A DNA stretch of 64,000 nucleotides from Paucibacter sediminis (GTDB lineage Bacteria; Pseudomonadota; Gammaproteobacteria; Burkholderiales; Burkholderiaceae_C), in NCBI RefSeq assembly GCF_030254645.1, contig NZ_CP116346.1:4319001-4383000 (forward strand), in the 5' to 3' direction. Below are positions 27,297-39,209 of this stretch, piece after piece. The position numbers and the translations under genes were made by a program. The notes beneath the pieces are model-generated. The model did no database searches, was not told the origin of the DNA, and saw only the letters and a program-made list of their open reading frames with translations. Numbering within the stretch: the stretch's first letter is position 1; every line of letters begins with the position of its first letter.

Positions 27297-29621
27297 TCAC
27301 ACCTTGGCAATCGTCAGGCTGCCGAACGCGGCGCCGAGGGCGGCCGTTTCGGGCAGGCCGGCCGGCACACGCACCACATTGGCAGGCAGGCCGGCATCCA
27401 ACTTGGCGGCCAGTTGCGCCGTGCCGGCGCCGTCCTGGCTCACGCTGATGCGGCCGCCCTCGGCCAGGCCGAGTTGCTCCCACAGTGCCTTGGACACGCG
27501 GGCCACGGCGGACTGGCGCGCGTCGGTGGTCAGCTGCAGCGAGCTGGCGCGGCGCACCAGGGCATCGGTGGCGTAGATGGGCAGGTCGGCGATGCGCTCG
27601 ATGGCGGCCGGCTGGCCGAACACCACGGCGGCCTGGCCGGCATTGCTCAGACGCGCACTCAGATCGGCATCCACACCCAGCGCCTCGGCGCGCACCTGCT
27701 CGGAGCTCTCATGGCCAAAGCCCTGCAGGCCCAGCAGATTGCCCAGCACGCGCAGGATCTTCCAGCCCGGGCGGGTTTCACCCAGCGGCTTCACCACGCC
27801 CACAAAGCTCTGCAGGCGACCTTCGGCATTCACGAAGCTGCCCGAGGTCTCGGTGAACGGCGCGGTGGGCAGCAGCACGTCGGCGTAGTCCATGCCCGAC
27901 TTGAAGGGGCTCAGCACCACCACCATGTCGGCAGCGTCCAGGGCCTTGGCGGCGGCGGCCGGGTTGGCGGCGTCCAGCAGCGGATCGGTGTTCAGCAGCA
28001 GCAGCGCCCGGGCGCCCTTGGCACCCAGGATTTCGGCGGCGTTCGCACCGCCCTGCCCCGGCATCGCCTTCACCAGCTGCGCACCTACCGTGTTGGCGGC
28101 GGCCGTCAGGTAGCCGACGCTGGCGCCGGTCTGCGCGGCAATCCAGTTGGCCAGGCTCAGCAGGCTGGCGGCCTGCGGATGCTCGGCGGCGGCGTTGCCC
28201 AGCAGCACGGCCTTGCGCGAGCCGCTCAGCAGCGCCGTGGCGATGGCCTTGGCGGCCGCGGTGGCCTGGCCGGCGGCCGGCGCCTGCACGCCCACGCTCT
28301 CGGCGATGGCGGCGGCCACATTGGCCAGCTCCTGCACCCAGGCGCTGGGCGCCGCGGTGATGCGCGCGGCCACCGGCAGCAGCCAGTCATCCTCGCTGGC
28401 ATGCAGGCTCAGCACCTGGGCGCCGTGGCGGGCCGCCTGGCGCAGGCGCTGCGCAAACAGCGGGTGGTCCTTGCGCAGGAAGGAACCGATCACGAAAGCG
28501 CGGTCCAGCTCGCTCAGGGACGCAATCGGGGTACCCAGCCAATGCGCCTTGCCGGCCTCGGCCACGTTGTCGAAGGCAGCATGACGCAGGCGATGGTCGA
28601 TGTTCTCGCTACCCAGGCCGCGCACCAGCGAGGCCAGCAGGTGCAGCTCTTCGACCGTGCTGTGGGCCGAACCCAGGGCGGCGATGCTGGCGGCGCCATG
28701 CTGGCTCTTGATGCCTTGCAGGCCCTTGGCCACGTACTCGAGCGCCACGCTCCAGTCGACTTCCTTCCACTGGCCGCCCTGCTTGATCATGGGCTGGGTC
28801 AGACGGGCGTCGCTGTTGAGGGCCTCGTAGGAGAAGCGGTCGCGGTCGGCGATCCAGCATTCGTTGACGTCTTCGTTCTCCAGCGGCACCACGCGCATCA
28901 CCTGGTTGCCCTTGACCTGCACGATCAGGTTGGCACCGGTGGAGTCATGCGGGCTGACGCTCTTGCGGCGCGACAGCTCCCAGGTACGGGCGCTGTAGCG
29001 GAAGGGCTTGCTGGTGAGCGCGCCCACCGGGCAGATGTCGATCATGTTGCCGGACAGCTCGGAATCCACCGTGCGGCCGACAAAGGTCTGGATCTCGCTG
29101 TGCTCGCCGCGGTGGGCCATGCCCAGTTCCATCTGGCCGGCGATCTCCTGGCCAAAGCGCACGCAGCGGGTGCAGTGGATGCAGCGGCTCATCTCCTCCA
29201 TGGAGACCAGCGGGCCGACGTTCTTGTGGAACACCACGCGCTTTTCTTCGGTGTAGCGCGACTTGCCGGCGCCATAGCCCACCGCCAGGTCCTGCAGCTG
29301 GCACTCGCCGCCCTGGTCGCAGATCGGGCAGTCCAGCGGGTGGTTGATGAGCAGGAACTCCATCACGCCCTGCTGGGCCTTGATTGCTTTCTCGCTCTTG
29401 GTGCGCACGATCATGCCCTGCGTCACCGGCGTGGCACAGGCGGGCATGGGCTTGGGCGCCTTCTCCACATCCACCAGGCACATGCGGCAGTTGGCAGCGA
29501 TGGAGAGCTTCTTGTGATAGCAGAAATGCGGGATGTAGGTGCCGGCCTTCTCGGCCGCATGCATCACCATGCTGCCTTCCAGAACCTCTACCTTCTTGCC
29601 GTCGAGTTCGATTTCAACCAT
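27297..29621 (-). CDS. nuoG: NADH-quinone oxidoreductase subunit G
   Basis: 774-residue subunit. N-terminus holds the [2Fe-2S] ligands ([19 protein letters not shown]), the His-Cys 4Fe-4S site ([18 protein letters not shown]) and the two-cluster segment [16 protein letters not shown]; the remainder is a molybdopterin-oxidoreductase-like fold without its cofactor and rich in alanine. AGGAAG before the ATG at 29621. The 86 codons upstream belong to nuoF in another frame. Confidence 0.97.
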   Translation of the reverse strand: MVEIELDGKKVEVLEGSMVMHAAEKAGTYIPHFCYHKKLSIAANCRMCLVDVEKAPKPMPACATPVTQGMIVRTKSEKAIKAQQGVMEFLLINHPLDCPICDQGGECQLQDLAVGYGAGKSRYTEEKRVVFHKNVGPLVSMEEMSRCIHCTRCVRFGQEIAGQMELGMAHRGEHSEIQTFVGRTVDSELSGNMIDICPVGALTSKPFRYSARTWELSRRKSVSPHDSTGANLIVQVKGNQVMRVVPLENEDVNECWIADRDRFSYEALNSDARLTQPMIKQGGQWKEVDWSVALEYVAKGLQGIKSQHGAASIAALGSAHSTVEELHLLASLVRGLGSENIDHRLRHAAFDNVAEAGKAHWLGTPIASLSELDRAFVIGSFLRKDHPLFAQRLRQAARHGAQVLSLHASEDDWLLPVAARITAAPSAWVQELANVAAAIAESVGVQAPAAGQATAAAKAIATALLSGSRKAVLLGNAAAEHPQAASLLSLANWIAAQTGASVGYLTAAANTVGAQLVKAMPGQGGANAAEILGAKGARALLLLNTDPLLDAANPAAAAKALDAADMVVVLSPFKSGMDYADVLLPTAPFTETSGSFVNAEGRLQSFVGVVKPLGETRPGWKILRVLGNLLGLQGFGHESSEQVRAEALGVDADLSARLSNAGQAAVVFGQPAAIERIADLPIYATDALVRRASSLQLTTDARQSAVARVSKALWEQLGLAEGGRISVSQDGAGTAQLAAKLDAGLPANVVRVPAGLPETAALGAAFGSLTIAKV

Positions 29622-29635
29622 ATCTCTTCCTGCGC

Positions 29636-31003
29636 TCAGGCAGCGGCCGGCACCAGGGCCGTCTTGTGTTCGATCAGGTGCACGAACTCGTGCTTGAAAT
29701 GCTTGATCATGGCGCGCACCGGCATCGCCGCGGCATCGCCCAGGGCGCAGATGGTGCGGCCCTGGATGTTGTCGGCGACCGAGTTCAGCAGCTCGATGTC
29801 TTCGGGCTTGCCATGGCCGTTGGCGATGCGCTCGACCACGCGGTGCATCCAGCCCGTGCCTTCGCGGCAGGGTGTGCACTGGCCGCAGCTCTCATGTGCG
29901 TAGAAGTAGGACAGGCGCAGCAGGCTCTTCACCATGCAACGGCTGTCGTCCATCACGATCACCGCACCCGAGCCCAGCATGGAGCCGGCCTTGGCGATGG
30001 AGTCATAGTCCATCGTGCATTCCATCATCGTCGCGGCCGGCAGCACCGGCGCCGACGAGCCGCCGGGGATCACGGCCTTCAGCGTGCGGCCCTTGCGCAC
30101 ACCACCGGCCAGTTCCAGCAGCTTGGCGAAGGGCGTGCCCAGCGGAACCTCGTAGTTGCCGGGGCGCTCAACGTCGCCCGAGACCGAGAAGATCTTGGTG
30201 CCGCCGTTGTTGGGCTTGCCGATCTCGAGGTAGGGCTGGCCACCGTTGCGGATGATCCAGGGCACCGCCGCGAAGGTTTCGGTGTTGTTGATGGTGGTGG
30301 GCTTGCCGTAGAGGCCGAAGCTGGCCGGGAATGGCGGCTTGAAGCGCGGCTGGCCCTTCTTGCCTTCCAGCGATTCCAGCAGCGCGGTTTCCTCGCCGCA
30401 GATATAGGCGCCGAAGCCATGGTGGGCGTGCAGCTGGAAGCTGAAGTCCGAACCCAGGATGTGGTCGCCCAGCAGGCCGGCGGCGCGCGCCTCTTCCAGG
30501 GCCGCTTCGAAGCGCTCGTAGACCTCGAAGATCTCGCCGTGGATGTAGTTGTAGCCCACCTTGATGCCCATCGCGTAGGCGGCGATCGCCATGCCTTCGA
30601 TGACGATGTGGGGGTTGTACATGAGGATGTCGCGGTCCTTGCAGGTACCGGGCTCGCCCTCGTCGGAATTGCAGACCAGGTACTTGGCGCCCGGGAACTG
30701 GCGCGGCATGAAGCTCCACTTCAGGCCGGTGGGGAAGCCCGCACCGCCGCGGCCGCGCAGGCCCGAGGTCTTCACTTCGGCGATCACCTGATCGGGGGTC
30801 AGGCCCGCGACCTGCTGGTCGCCTGACGGCTCTGCGCCATCCTTGCCCAGGATCTTGCGCAGCGCGGCATAACCGCCGCGCGCTTCGTAATCCTTCAGGC
30901 TCCAGTTGCTGCCGTTCAGGCCGGCATAGATCTGCGGGCCGAGGTGGCGGTCGTGGAAACAGGTTTCGACGCCCTTGGCTTGAAACTTGGAGAGATCCAG
31001 CAT
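29636..31003 (-). CDS. nuoF: NADH-quinone oxidoreductase subunit F (NADH-binding)
   Basis: 455-residue NADH dehydrogenase subunit with FMN and cluster N3. [18 protein letters not shown] binds [20 protein letters not shown] and [14 protein letters not shown] contact FMN, and [15 protein letters not shown] plus a later cysteine ([12 protein letters not shown]) hold the 4Fe-4S cluster. Confidence 0.98.
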   Translation of the reverse strand: MLDLSKFQAKGVETCFHDRHLGPQIYAGLNGSNWSLKDYEARGGYAALRKILGKDGAEPSGDQQVAGLTPDQVIAEVKTSGLRGRGGAGFPTGLKWSFMPRQFPGAKYLVCNSDEGEPGTCKDRDILMYNPHIVIEGMAIAAYAMGIKVGYNYIHGEIFEVYERFEAALEEARAAGLLGDHILGSDFSFQLHAHHGFGAYICGEETALLESLEGKKGQPRFKPPFPASFGLYGKPTTINNTETFAAVPWIIRNGGQPYLEIGKPNNGGTKIFSVSGDVERPGNYEVPLGTPFAKLLELAGGVRKGRTLKAVIPGGSSAPVLPAATMMECTMDYDSIAKAGSMLGSGAVIVMDDSRCMVKSLLRLSYFYAHESCGQCTPCREGTGWMHRVVERIANGHGKPEDIELLNSVADNIQGRTICALGDAAAMPVRAMIKHFKHEFVHLIEHKTALVPAAA

Positions 31004-31018
31004 GCTATTTCTCTTCCC

Positions 31019-31537
31019 TCAGTTCTTGGCCGAGTTGTTGGAATTGGCCTTGAGCACGTCGACCAGTTCGTCGAGACGCTCATGGCTCATGAAGCTGCAC
31101 ATCTGGCGATCGTTCACCAGCATCACCGGCGCATCGGCGCAGGCGCCCAGGCACTCGCATTTCTGCACGGTGAAGAGGCCATCGGCGGTGGTGCCGCCCT
31201 CTTCCACGCCCAGCTTCTGGCACAGATGGTCCAGCGCCTGCTGGCCGTTGCGCAGCAGGCAAGGCAGGTTGGTGCAGACGTTGAGCTTGAACTTGCCCAG
31301 CTGCCGCTGGTTGTACATGTTGTAGAAGGTCGTGACCTCGTACACCGCGATGGCCGGCATGCCCAGGTAGGCGGCGATGGCGTCTTCGCTCTCGCGCGAC
31401 ACATAGCCCTGCTCCTGCTGCACGATGGACAGGCAGGCCATCACGGCCGACTGCTTCTGCTCGGCCGGGTACTTCGCGACTTCGCGGTCGAAGCGAGCGC
31501 GCGTGGCCTCGCTGATCACATAGGTGGTGGCGCTCAT
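31019..31537 (-). CDS. nuoE: NADH-quinone oxidoreductase subunit E
   Basis: 172-residue thioredoxin-like [2Fe-2S] subunit (cluster N1a). Ligands are in [12 protein letters not shown] and [12 protein letters not shown]. Its ATG overlaps the nuoD stop by four bases; nuoF starts 15 bases after it ends. Confidence 0.97.
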   Translation of the reverse strand: MSATTYVISEATRARFDREVAKYPAEQKQSAVMACLSIVQQEQGYVSRESEDAIAAYLGMPAIAVYEVTTFYNMYNQRQLGKFKLNVCTNLPCLLRNGQQALDHLCQKLGVEEGGTTADGLFTVQKCECLGACADAPVMLVNDRQMCSFMSHERLDELVDVLKANSNNSAKN

Positions 31538-32787
31538 CGATCGATCTCACCAAAAACGATATCCATGGTGCCGATCACGGCAACAGCGTCGGCAATCATG
31601 TGGCCCTTGGCCATCTCATCCAGCGCGGCCAGATGCGAGAAGCCCGGCGCACGGATCTTCAGGCGGTAAGGCTTGTTGGCACCGTCGCTGACGATGTAGA
31701 TGCCGAACTCGCCCTTGGGATGCTCGACGCCCACATAGGCCTCGCCCTCGGGCACGCGGAAGCCTTCGGTGAAGAGCTTGAAGTGGTGAATCAGCTCTTC
31801 CATGTTCGACTTCATGTCGACACGGGCGGGCGGTGCCACCTTGTGGTTGTCGGTGATGACCGGGCCGGGGTTGGCGCGCAGCCAGTCCACGCACTGCTTG
31901 ATGATGCGGTTCGACTGGCGCATCTCTTCCATGCGCACCAGGTAGCGGTCGTAGGTGTCGCCGTTGGTGCCCACCGGGATGTCGAAATCCATCTGGGCGT
32001 AGACATCGTAGGGCTGGGTCTTGCGCAGATCCCAGGCGATGCCGGAGCCGCGCAGCATCGGGCCACTGAAGCCCATGTTCAGTGCGCGCTCGGGGCTGAC
32101 GACGCCGATGCCCACGGTGCGTTGTTTCCAGATGCGGTTGTCGGTCAGCAGGGTTTCGTAGTCGTCGACGTTCTTGGGGAAGCGCGCGCAGAAGTCGTCG
32201 ATGAAGTCCAGCAGCGTGCCCGAACGGTTCTCGTTCAGCATCGCGATGGTCTTGGCGTTCTTGATCTTCGAGACCTGGTACTGCGGCATGCTGTCCGGCA
32301 GGTCGCGGTAGACGCCGCCCGGACGGAAATAGGCCGCGTGCATGCGCGCACCCGACACCGCCTCGTACATGTCGAACAGATCCTCGCGCTCGCGGAAGGC
32401 GTAGATGAGGATGTTCATGGCGCCGCAATCGATGCCATGCGCGCCGATCCACAGCAGGTGGTTCAGCAGGCGCGTGATCTCGGCAAACATCACGCGGATG
32501 TATTGCGCGCGCAGCGGCACGTCCACGCCCAGCATCTTCTCGATCGCCAGGCAGTAGGCATGCTCGTTGGCCATCATCGACACATAGTCGAGCCGGTCCA
32601 TATACGGCAGCGACTGGATGTAGGTCTTGGTCTCGGCCAGCTTCTCGGTGGCGCGGTGCAGCAGGCCGATATGCGGATCGGCGCGCTGGATCACTTCGCC
32701 GTCCAACTCCAGCACCAGGCGCAGCACACCGTGCGCGGCCGGATGCTGAGGCCCGAAGTTGAGGGTGTAGTTCTTGATATCGGCCAT
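31534..32787 (-). CDS. nuoD: NADH-quinone oxidoreductase subunit D
   Basis: 417-residue quinone-site subunit related to hydrogenase large subunits. [21 protein letters not shown] at the N-terminus includes the quinone-contact histidine; the C-terminus ends in the typical VFGEIDR. Start 32787 ([16 protein letters not shown]) is standard; the longer frame would enter nuoC. Confidence 0.98.
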   Translation of the reverse strand: MADIKNYTLNFGPQHPAAHGVLRLVLELDGEVIQRADPHIGLLHRATEKLAETKTYIQSLPYMDRLDYVSMMANEHAYCLAIEKMLGVDVPLRAQYIRVMFAEITRLLNHLLWIGAHGIDCGAMNILIYAFREREDLFDMYEAVSGARMHAAYFRPGGVYRDLPDSMPQYQVSKIKNAKTIAMLNENRSGTLLDFIDDFCARFPKNVDDYETLLTDNRIWKQRTVGIGVVSPERALNMGFSGPMLRGSGIAWDLRKTQPYDVYAQMDFDIPVGTNGDTYDRYLVRMEEMRQSNRIIKQCVDWLRANPGPVITDNHKVAPPARVDMKSNMEELIHHFKLFTEGFRVPEGEAYVGVEHPKGEFGIYIVSDGANKPYRLKIRAPGFSHLAALDEMAKGHMIADAVAVIGTMDIVFGEIDR

Positions 32788-32791
32788 GGTT

Positions 32792-33385
32792 TTACAGCCC
32801 GCCGTAGTTGTCTTCGCGGATGACGCGCGGCGTGATCTCACGCAGCTCAATCGTCACCGGCTGGTAGATCACGCGCTTCTGCTCGGCGTCGTAGCGCATT
32901 TCCACATGCCCCTGGGTCGGGAAGTCCTTGCGCATCGGGTGACCGATGAAACCGTAGTCGGTCAGGATGCGACGCAGGTCCTCGTGGCCTTCAAAGATGA
33001 TGCCGTAGAGGTCGAAGGCTTCGCGCTCGAACCAGTTGGCCGAATTCCAGATCGGCGTGACGGCCGCCACGCAGGGGAAATCGTCGTCGGCGCAGAACAC
33101 CTTCAGGCGCAGGCGCCAGTTCTTGTTGACCGACAGCAGGTGCGAGGCAACCGCATAGCGCGGGCCTTCATAGCCACCGTCGCCGTAGGCGCTGTAGTCC
33201 AGGCCGCACAGGTCGATCAGCTGTTCGAAGCGCAGCTCCGAATGGTCGCGCAGCGTCTTGGCCACGGCCAGGTAGTCGACGGGCGAGACGCGGATGGTGA
33301 TTTCGTCGAACTCGCGCTTGAGTTCCAGAATCTGGCCGGCCAGCACCTTCTCCAGTGCGGCCTGCAAGGTATCAAGTTTGCTCAT
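32792..33385 (-). CDS. nuoC: NADH-quinone oxidoreductase subunit C
   Basis: 197-residue 30-kDa-type subunit of the hydrophilic arm. Family signature [29 protein letters not shown] is present, followed by HPMRKDFP. NuoC and NuoD are separate here, unlike the fused E. coli protein. Four bases before nuoD. Confidence 0.97.
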   Translation of the reverse strand: MSKLDTLQAALEKVLAGQILELKREFDEITIRVSPVDYLAVAKTLRDHSELRFEQLIDLCGLDYSAYGDGGYEGPRYAVASHLLSVNKNWRLRLKVFCADDDFPCVAAVTPIWNSANWFEREAFDLYGIIFEGHEDLRRILTDYGFIGHPMRKDFPTQGHVEMRYDAEQKRVIYQPVTIELREITPRVIREDNYGGL

Positions 33386-33397
33386 TGATGGCAGCCT

Positions 33398-33874
33398 TCA
33401 GCGTGCGATGGTGTTCTCACGGCGGATCTTGGCCTGCAGCTGCAAGATGCCATAGAGCAAGGCCTCGGCGGTGGGCGGGCAACCGGGCACGTACACGTCC
33501 ACCGGCACGATGCGATCGCAGCCGCGCACCACCGAATAGCTGTAGTGGTAGTAGCCGCCGCCGTTGGCGCAGGAGCCCATCGACAAGACCCAGCGCGGTT
33601 CGGCCATCTGGTCGTAGACCTTGCGCAGCGCCGGCGCCATCTTGTTGCACAAGGTGCCGGCCACGATCATCAGATCGGACTGGCGCGGGCTCGGACGGAA
33701 CAACATGCCGAAGCGGTCGATGTCGTAGCGCGCCGCACCGGCATGCATCATCTCCACCGCACAGCAAGCCAGACCAAAGGTCATCGGCCACAGTGAACCG
33801 GTCTTGGACCAGTTGATCAGCTTGTCCACCGAGGTGGTGACGAAGCCTTCCTTCAAAACGCCTTCGATACCCAT
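33398..33874 (-). CDS. nuoB: NADH-quinone oxidoreductase subunit B (cluster N2)
   Basis: 158-residue subunit carrying the terminal 4Fe-4S cluster N2. Ligands lie in the adjacent pair [11 protein letters not shown], in [17 protein letters not shown] and in [15 protein letters not shown]. The start at 33874 ([14 protein letters not shown]) is the usual one; the extra upstream codons are not conserved-looking. Confidence 0.98.
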   Translation of the reverse strand: MGIEGVLKEGFVTTSVDKLINWSKTGSLWPMTFGLACCAVEMMHAGAARYDIDRFGMLFRPSPRQSDLMIVAGTLCNKMAPALRKVYDQMAEPRWVLSMGSCANGGGYYHYSYSVVRGCDRIVPVDVYVPGCPPTAEALLYGILQLQAKIRRENTIAR

Positions 33875-33900
33875 GGGGCGTGCCTTCGCGTCAGAGCAGT

Positions 33901-34260
33901 TTATTCCCAGTCCAGGGCGCCTTTTTTCCACTCGTAGGCAAAGCCCACGACCAGAATGCCCAGGAAAATCATCATGGCCCAGAAACCCGTGGCTCCAATT
34001 TCGCGCAGGGCCACGGCCCAGGGAAACAGGAAGGCGATTTCCAGGTCAAACAAAATGAAGAGAATGGCCACGAGGTAATAGCGCACATCGAATTTCATGC
34101 GCGCGTCTTCAAAGGCCTCGAAGCCACATTCGTAAGGGGAGTTTTTGGCCTGATCCGGCCGATTGGGTCCCAGCAGGAAGCCCAGAACCTGGGGCGCTAT
34201 ACCTACCGCTGCGCCGACCAAGATAAAGAGGATGACGGGGAGGTACTGTTCCAGATTCAC
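33901..34260 (-). CDS. nuoA: NADH-quinone oxidoreductase subunit A
   Basis: 119-residue, three-helix membrane subunit and first gene of the operon. Conserved [32 protein letters not shown] is visible. The start codon is GTG at 34260. Upstream lie 245 bases with no gene before tRNA-Leu; I could not find a convincing promoter there, so the nuo transcript may start in this stretch or read through from tRNA-Leu. Confidence 0.97.
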   Translation of the reverse strand: MNLEQYLPVILFILVGAAVGIAPQVLGFLLGPNRPDQAKNSPYECGFEAFEDARMKFDVRYYLVAILFILFDLEIAFLFPWAVALREIGATGFWAMMIFLGILVVGFAYEWKKGALDWE

Positions 34261-34505
34261 AGTTTTTGCTCTCGGTTGCGCTGCCCTGCGGCCTCCAGGC
34301 CCAGCAGCAACATATTCGACAAAAGCAACGGGCGCGCCGTTGGCGATGGAGTATCGCTCACGGACTGCGCCCGCCTAGTCCCTTCGCAGCTTTCGGCATG
34401 ACCTTCGTCAAACCTTCACCACTACAGGGCGCCACAACCAACATCACCAACACATCGTCGGGCTCCAACCCTGGGATGTTAACTGACGATCTCGATCGCA
34501 TTGTT

Positions 34506-34590
34506 TGGTGCCGACGGCGAGACTCGAACTCGCACAGCTTTCGCCACTACCCCCTCAAGATAGCGTGTCTACCAATTTCACCACGTCGGC
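34506..34590 (-). tRNA. tRNA-Leu (anticodon GAG)
   Basis: The minus strand folds as a class II tRNA: acceptor stem GCCGACG/CGTCGGC, D-arm with GGTAGAC, anticodon stem CTATC/GGTAG enclosing TTGAGGG (anticodon GAG, reading CUC/CUU leucine codons), a long variable arm around TGGCGAAAGCTGT, and T-arm GCGAG-TTCGAGT-CTCGC. CCA is encoded at 34508-34506. Its place between secG and nuoA is a conserved betaproteobacterial arrangement. Confidence 0.95.
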
Positions 34591-34691
34591 GCTTGCCTGT
34601 TATTCGGTTGCTTGAGGATTGCTTCCGAGACAGCCTTGAATTCTATACCGAAATTTCAAGGCTCCAGCGAGATTCGCTGTATTTTTGCGAC

Positions 34692-35063
34692 TCAGTTCGA
34701 GGCTGCGGAAGCCGGTGCCGCGGGCAGGCTGGTCGGCACCGCAGCCGCGCCGGATGCGGGTGCCGCAGGCGCCGTCGGAGCGGCACGGTCCAGCACGCTT
34801 TCACCCCCCGCCGGAGCCGCGCTGCCGCGGCTGCCCAGATAGGCCAGGCCCAGGGTGCAGACAAAGAACAGCGTGGCGCACACCGCCGTGCTGCGCGACA
34901 GGAAGTTGGCGCTGCCGGTGGCGCCGAACAGGCTGCCCGAGGCACCGCTGCCGAACGAGGCGCCCATATCGGCACCCTTGCCATGCTGCACCAGCACCAG
35001 GCCGATCATCGCCAGGGCGCTCAGCAGTTGCACGATCAGTACCAGATTCATCAACACTTGCAT
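34692..35063 (-). CDS. secG: preprotein translocase subunit SecG
   Basis: 123-residue SecYEG accessory subunit with two membrane helices (residues 4-24 and 53-75) joined by the conserved cytoplasmic loop VLVQHGKGADMGASFGSGASGSLFG. The C-terminal 45 residues are Ala/Pro-rich and low in complexity. GGAG lies before the ATG. Follows tpiA by 64 bases. Between its end and tRNA-Leu is a 9-bp inverted repeat (AGCCTTGAA/TTCAAGGCT, 34632-34663) without a T tract. Confidence 0.95.
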   Translation of the reverse strand: MQVLMNLVLIVQLLSALAMIGLVLVQHGKGADMGASFGSGASGSLFGATGSANFLSRSTAVCATLFFVCTLGLAYLGSRGSAAPAGGESVLDRAAPTAPAAPASGAAAVPTSLPAAPASAASN

Positions 35064-35127
35064 CTCAAACTCTCCAGGAAATCATTCGCGATCGCGGCCG
35101 CCTTGGCCGCATCGCCTTGTTATGGGC

Positions 35128-35868
35128 TCAGCCGGCAGCGCGGCAGATGGCCGAGAAGTCAGCCGCCTTGAGGGCGGAGCCGCCGATCAAGCCGCCGTCG
35201 ATATCGGGCTGGGCAAACAGTTGCACCGCGTTGTCGGGCTTGACGCTACCGCCATACAGAATGCGCATCGCGTCGGCCTTCTGCGTCGCGGCGGCGAGCT
35301 GCTTGCGCAACACGGCGTGCACCGCCTGCGCCTGTTCGGGCGAAGCAGTGAGGCCAGTGCCGATCGCCCACACCGGCTCATAGGCCAACACGATCTCGCC
35401 AATGCAATGCGTCAGCGTATGGATCACCGCGGCCAGCTGGCGCTTCACCACCGCCTCGGTCTGCCCCGCCTCGCGCTCGGCCAGGGTTTCACCCACACAG
35501 ACGATGGGCGTCACGCCATGCGCGAGCGCAGCCTTGGCCTTGTCGGCCACCAGCTGATCGCTCTCATGGTGATAGGCGCGACGCTCGGAGTGGCCGACGA
35601 TGACATAGCGGCAACCGATGTCGGCCAGCATGGCCGACGAGACCTCGCCGGTGTAGGCGCCCTGCTCATGGGCCGAGCAGTCCTGCGCACCAAAGGCCAC
35701 CGCCTGGCCGGTCAACGCCAGGGCGGTCTCGGTGATGTAGGGAAACGGCACGCAGACCGCCACATCGGCGTTCCACGGCCCCGCCTCCTTCAAGCCGGTC
35801 AGCAACAAGGCATTGGCAGCACGGCTGCCGTGCATCTTCCAATTGCCCACCACCAACTTCTTGCGCAT
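35128..35868 (-). CDS. tpiA: triosephosphate isomerase
   Basis: 246-residue glycolytic enzyme interconverting dihydroxyacetone phosphate and glyceraldehyde-3-phosphate. Catalytic lysine in GNWKMHG (Lys11), histidine in IVGHSERR, glutamate in [12 protein letters not shown], and the phosphate loop YGGSVKPDN and [12 protein letters not shown] is eight bases before the ATG at 35868; a GTG three codons upstream is less likely. Confidence 0.98.
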   Translation of the reverse strand: MRKKLVVGNWKMHGSRAANALLLTGLKEAGPWNADVAVCVPFPYITETALALTGQAVAFGAQDCSAHEQGAYTGEVSSAMLADIGCRYVIVGHSERRAYHHESDQLVADKAKAALAHGVTPIVCVGETLAEREAGQTEAVVKRQLAAVIHTLTHCIGEIVLAYEPVWAIGTGLTASPEQAQAVHAVLRKQLAAATQKADAMRILYGGSVKPDNAVQLFAQPDIDGGLIGGSALKAADFSAICRAAG

Positions 35869-35883
35869 CGCTAACACTCCAAC

Positions 35884-36870
35884 TTACCAGCTCAGCACGA
35901 TCTTGCCCACATGCTCGCCCGACTCCATGAGTGCGTGCGCGGCAGCGGCCTGATCGGCTGGCAATTGTTTGTAGATCACCGGCGCAATGGTGCGCGCCGC
36001 CAGCAAGGGCCAGACATGCGCGCGCAGCGCGCGCGCAATGCCGGCCTTGAACTCGAGCGAGCGCGGCCTGAGCGTCGAGCCACTGATGGTCAGACGCCGG
36101 CGCAAGACCTGACCCGCATCGAACTCGGCCTTGACGCCACCCTGCACCGCGATGATGACGGCCCGGCCGTCGTCGGCCAGGCACTGCACGTTGCGGGCCA
36201 CATAGTCGCCCGCCACCATGTCGAGGATCACATCCACGCCACGGCCCGCAGTGGCCGCCTTGATCTCGGCCACGAAGTCCTGCGTGCGATAGTTGATCGC
36301 CACATCGGCACCCAGCTTCAGGCAGGCCGCAGCCTTCTCGGCATTGCCCACCGTCACCAGCACCTTGGCGCCAAAGGCCTTGGCCAACTGGATCGCCGTC
36401 ACCCCGATACCGCTGCTGCCGCCATGGATCAAGATGCTTTCGCCGGGCTGCAGACGCGCCCGCTCGAACACATTGCTCCAGACGGTGAAGAAGGTCTCGG
36501 GCAGGCTGGCCGCCTCGGCCATGCTCCAGCCATCCGGCACCGGCAGGCATTGCGTCACGGGGGCCGTGCAAAGCTCGGCATAGCCACCGCCCGCCACCAG
36601 CGCGCAGACCGCGTCGCCAATGTGCAGGCCGGCCGCAGCCAGAGCCTGACCATCGCCCGCAACAATGCGCCCCGCCACTTCCAGGCCAGGCAGATCGCTG
36701 GCACCGGGAGGCGGCGGGTAAGCACCCTTGCGCTGCAGCACATCCGGGCGATTGATGCCATAGGCCTGCACGCCGATCAGGCACTCCCCTGCCCCGGCGA
36801 CGGGGTCGGGTCGGCTGACCAGCTGCAGCACCTCGGGCGCGCCCGGCTGCGTGATGGCGATGGCCTTCAC
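35884..36870 (-). CDS. NAD(P)H-quinone oxidoreductase, zinc-independent MDR family (PIG3-type)
   Basis: 328-residue medium-chain reductase. The N-terminal GroES-like domain has GINRPDVLQRKGAYPPPPGASD and the Rossmann motif is HGGSSGIGVTAIQLAKAFGAKV. It lacks the zinc ligands of alcohol dehydrogenases, as in quinone oxidoreductases. Pattern is closest to the PIG3/TP53I3 subgroup that reduces quinones with NADPH. Fifteen bases before tpiA's start and just after pnp. Confidence 0.9.
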   Translation of the reverse strand: MKAIAITQPGAPEVLQLVSRPDPVAGAGECLIGVQAYGINRPDVLQRKGAYPPPPGASDLPGLEVAGRIVAGDGQALAAAGLHIGDAVCALVAGGGYAELCTAPVTQCLPVPDGWSMAEAASLPETFFTVWSNVFERARLQPGESILIHGGSSGIGVTAIQLAKAFGAKVLVTVGNAEKAAACLKLGADVAINYRTQDFVAEIKAATAGRGVDVILDMVAGDYVARNVQCLADDGRAVIIAVQGGVKAEFDAGQVLRRRLTISGSTLRPRSLEFKAGIARALRAHVWPLLAARTIAPVIYKQLPADQAAAAHALMESGEHVGKIVLSW

Positions 36871-36879
36871 TGCCAGGCC

Positions 36880-39045
36880 TTACTCGGCCGCGCCTTCTTC
36901 GGCTACCGGGGCGGCGACGGGCGCTGCCTGCGGTGCGAATGCGGGCGCGGCGTCGCGGTCGATCAGGGCCTTCATCGACAGCTTGATGCGACCCTTCTCG
37001 TCGGTCTCCAGCACCTTGACCTTGACGATCTGGCCTTCGGTCAGGAAGTCGGTGACCTTCTCGACGCGCTGGTGGGCGATCTGGCTGATGTGCAGCAGAC
37101 CGTCCTTGCCGGGCAGCAGGTTCACGAGGGCACCGAAGTCCAGGATCTTGGTGATCGGGCCTTCGTAGACCTTGCCCACTTCCACTTCGGCGGTGATCTC
37201 TTCGATGCGCTTCTTGGCGTGTGCGGCCTTGTCGGCGTCGGTCGAGGCGATGGTGATGGTGCCGTCTTCACCGATGTCGATGGTGGTGCCGGTCTCTTCG
37301 GTCAGCGCACGGATGGTGGCGCCGCCCTTGCCGATCACGTCACGGATCTTCTCGGGGTTGATCTTCATGGTGTACAGACGGGGCGCGAACTCCGACACCT
37401 CGGTCGAGGCGCCGGCCACCGCTTCCACCATCTTGCCCAGGATGTGCAGACGCGCCTCCTTGGCTTGCGCCAGTGCGACCTGCATGATTTCCTTGGTGAT
37501 GCCCTGGATCTTGATGTCCATCTGCAGGGCCGTGATACCGGTGGTGGTACCCGCAACCTTGAAGTCCATGTCGCCCAGATGATCTTCATCGCCCAGGATG
37601 TCGGTCAGCACGGCGAAACGGTTGGCGTCCTTGATCAAGCCCATGGCGATACCGGCCACATGCGCCTTCAGGGGCACGCCGGCGTCCAGCAGCGAGAGGC
37701 AGCCGCCGCACACCGAAGCCATCGACGAGGAGCCGTTGGACTCGGTGATTTCCGACACCACGCGGATCGAGTAGGGGAAGTCTTCCTTGTTCGGCAGCAC
37801 CGCCACCAGGGCGCGCTTGGCCAGACGGCCGTGGCCGATTTCGCGGCGCTTGGGGCTGCCCACGCGACCGGTTTCGCCGGTGGCGAACGGAGGCATGTTG
37901 TAGTGCAGCATGAAGCTCTCGCTGAACTCGCCGGCGAGCGCGTCGATGGTCTGCGAATCGCGGTCGGTGCCGAGGGTCGCGGCCACCAGGGCCTGGGTCT
38001 CGCCACGCGTGAACAGCGAGGAACCGTGGGCGCGCGGCAGCACGCCGGCGCGGATCTCGATCGGGCGCACGGTGCGGGTGTCGCGGCCGTCGATGCGGGG
38101 CTCACCGGCCAGGATCTGGCCGCGCACGATGCGGGCTTCGATCTCGAACAGCAGGCCGTCGACCTCGACACCGTCGAATTCCACGCCCTCGGCCTTCAGG
38201 GTCTCCTTGACCTTGGCATAGGCCTCGCGGCAGGCCACGGTGCGGGCTTGCTTGGAGCGGATCTGGTAGGCGGCGCGCAGCGCCTCTTCGGCCAGGGCCG
38301 TGACCTTGGCGATGAAGGGTTCGTTCTTGGCCGGAGCCACCCAGTTCCAGCTCGGCTTGCCGGCGTCGCGCACCAGTTCATGGATCGCGTTGATGGCGAT
38401 CTTGCCTTGCTCATGGCCGAACACCACGCCACCCAGCATGATGTCTTCGCTGAGCTGGTCGGCTTCGGATTCCACCATCAGCACGGCGGCCTCGGTACCG
38501 GCCACCACCAGGTCCAGCTTGGAGTCCAGCAGCGCGGTCTTGCCGGGGTTCAGCACGTATTCGCCGTTCACATAGCCCACGCGCGCAGCGCCGATCGGGC
38601 CATTGAAGGGGATGCCGGAGATGGCCAGCGCGGCACTGGTGGCGATCAGGGCAGCGATGTCGGCCTGCACCTCGGGGTTCAGCGACACCACATGCACCAC
38701 CACCTGCACTTCATTGAAGAAGCCTTCGGGGAACAGCGGGCGGATCGGGCGGTCGATCAGGCGCGAGGTCAGGGTTTCCAGCTCGCTGGGGCGGCCTTCA
38801 CGCTTGAAGAAGCTGCCGGGGATCTTGCCGGCGGCATAGGTCTTCTCGAGATAGTCGACGGTCAGCGGGAAGAAGTCCTGGCCGGCCTTGGCCTCACCCT
38901 TGGCCACCACGGTGGCCAGCACCACGGTGTCCTCGATATTCACCAGCACGGCGCCGGAAGCCTGGCGTGCGATCTCGCCGGTTTCCATGATGACCTGGTG
39001 GTTGCCCCATTGGAAGGTCTTGGTGACTTTGTTGAACAAGCTCAT
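36880..39045 (-). CDS. pnp: polyribonucleotide nucleotidyltransferase
   Basis: 721-residue phosphorolytic 3'-5' exoribonuclease of the RNA degradosome. Two RNase PH domains (second with [14 protein letters not shown] and [10 protein letters not shown]), a helical linker, KH domain ([26 protein letters not shown]) and S1 domain ([33 protein letters not shown]). The start at 39045 uses AGAGGAG eight bases upstream; an ATG two codons earlier is too close to that site. The tail is Ala/Pro-rich. Downstream of rpsO as in most proteobacteria, which allows autocontrol through the leader. Confidence 0.97.
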   Translation of the reverse strand: MSLFNKVTKTFQWGNHQVIMETGEIARQASGAVLVNIEDTVVLATVVAKGEAKAGQDFFPLTVDYLEKTYAAGKIPGSFFKREGRPSELETLTSRLIDRPIRPLFPEGFFNEVQVVVHVVSLNPEVQADIAALIATSAALAISGIPFNGPIGAARVGYVNGEYVLNPGKTALLDSKLDLVVAGTEAAVLMVESEADQLSEDIMLGGVVFGHEQGKIAINAIHELVRDAGKPSWNWVAPAKNEPFIAKVTALAEEALRAAYQIRSKQARTVACREAYAKVKETLKAEGVEFDGVEVDGLLFEIEARIVRGQILAGEPRIDGRDTRTVRPIEIRAGVLPRAHGSSLFTRGETQALVAATLGTDRDSQTIDALAGEFSESFMLHYNMPPFATGETGRVGSPKRREIGHGRLAKRALVAVLPNKEDFPYSIRVVSEITESNGSSSMASVCGGCLSLLDAGVPLKAHVAGIAMGLIKDANRFAVLTDILGDEDHLGDMDFKVAGTTTGITALQMDIKIQGITKEIMQVALAQAKEARLHILGKMVEAVAGASTEVSEFAPRLYTMKINPEKIRDVIGKGGATIRALTEETGTTIDIGEDGTITIASTDADKAAHAKKRIEEITAEVEVGKVYEGPITKILDFGALVNLLPGKDGLLHISQIAHQRVEKVTDFLTEGQIVKVKVLETDEKGRIKLSMKALIDRDAAPAFAPQAAPVAAPVAEEGAAE

Positions 39046-39209
39046 GTTCATCTCCTCTAGTGTTTGGGCGCTTGCGGTGCGCCTGCGAACCGGGAGTGGG
39101 GCTGGGTTTGGCCGGATGCCATTCCAGGGGGCCTCGGGTGAAACACCTTGGAATGACACATCTCAACCACGTCAGCTCAACTCCAAAACGTTGAACTACA
39201 AAGACAAAG

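Noticed and set aside
35093-35109. GCGGCC...GGCCGC hairpin between tpiA and secG
   Set aside because: Short and lacking a T tract on the coding strand; probably chance in GC-rich DNA.
34266-35171. Plus-strand frame over tRNA-Leu and secG
   Set aside because: Crosses a tRNA gene and has no domain features.
35911-39060. Plus-strand open frame of over 1,000 codons opposite qor and pnp
   Set aside because: Composition is typical of an antisense shadow (His, Gly, Arg, Asp runs) and the minus strand encodes complete, well-known proteins there.
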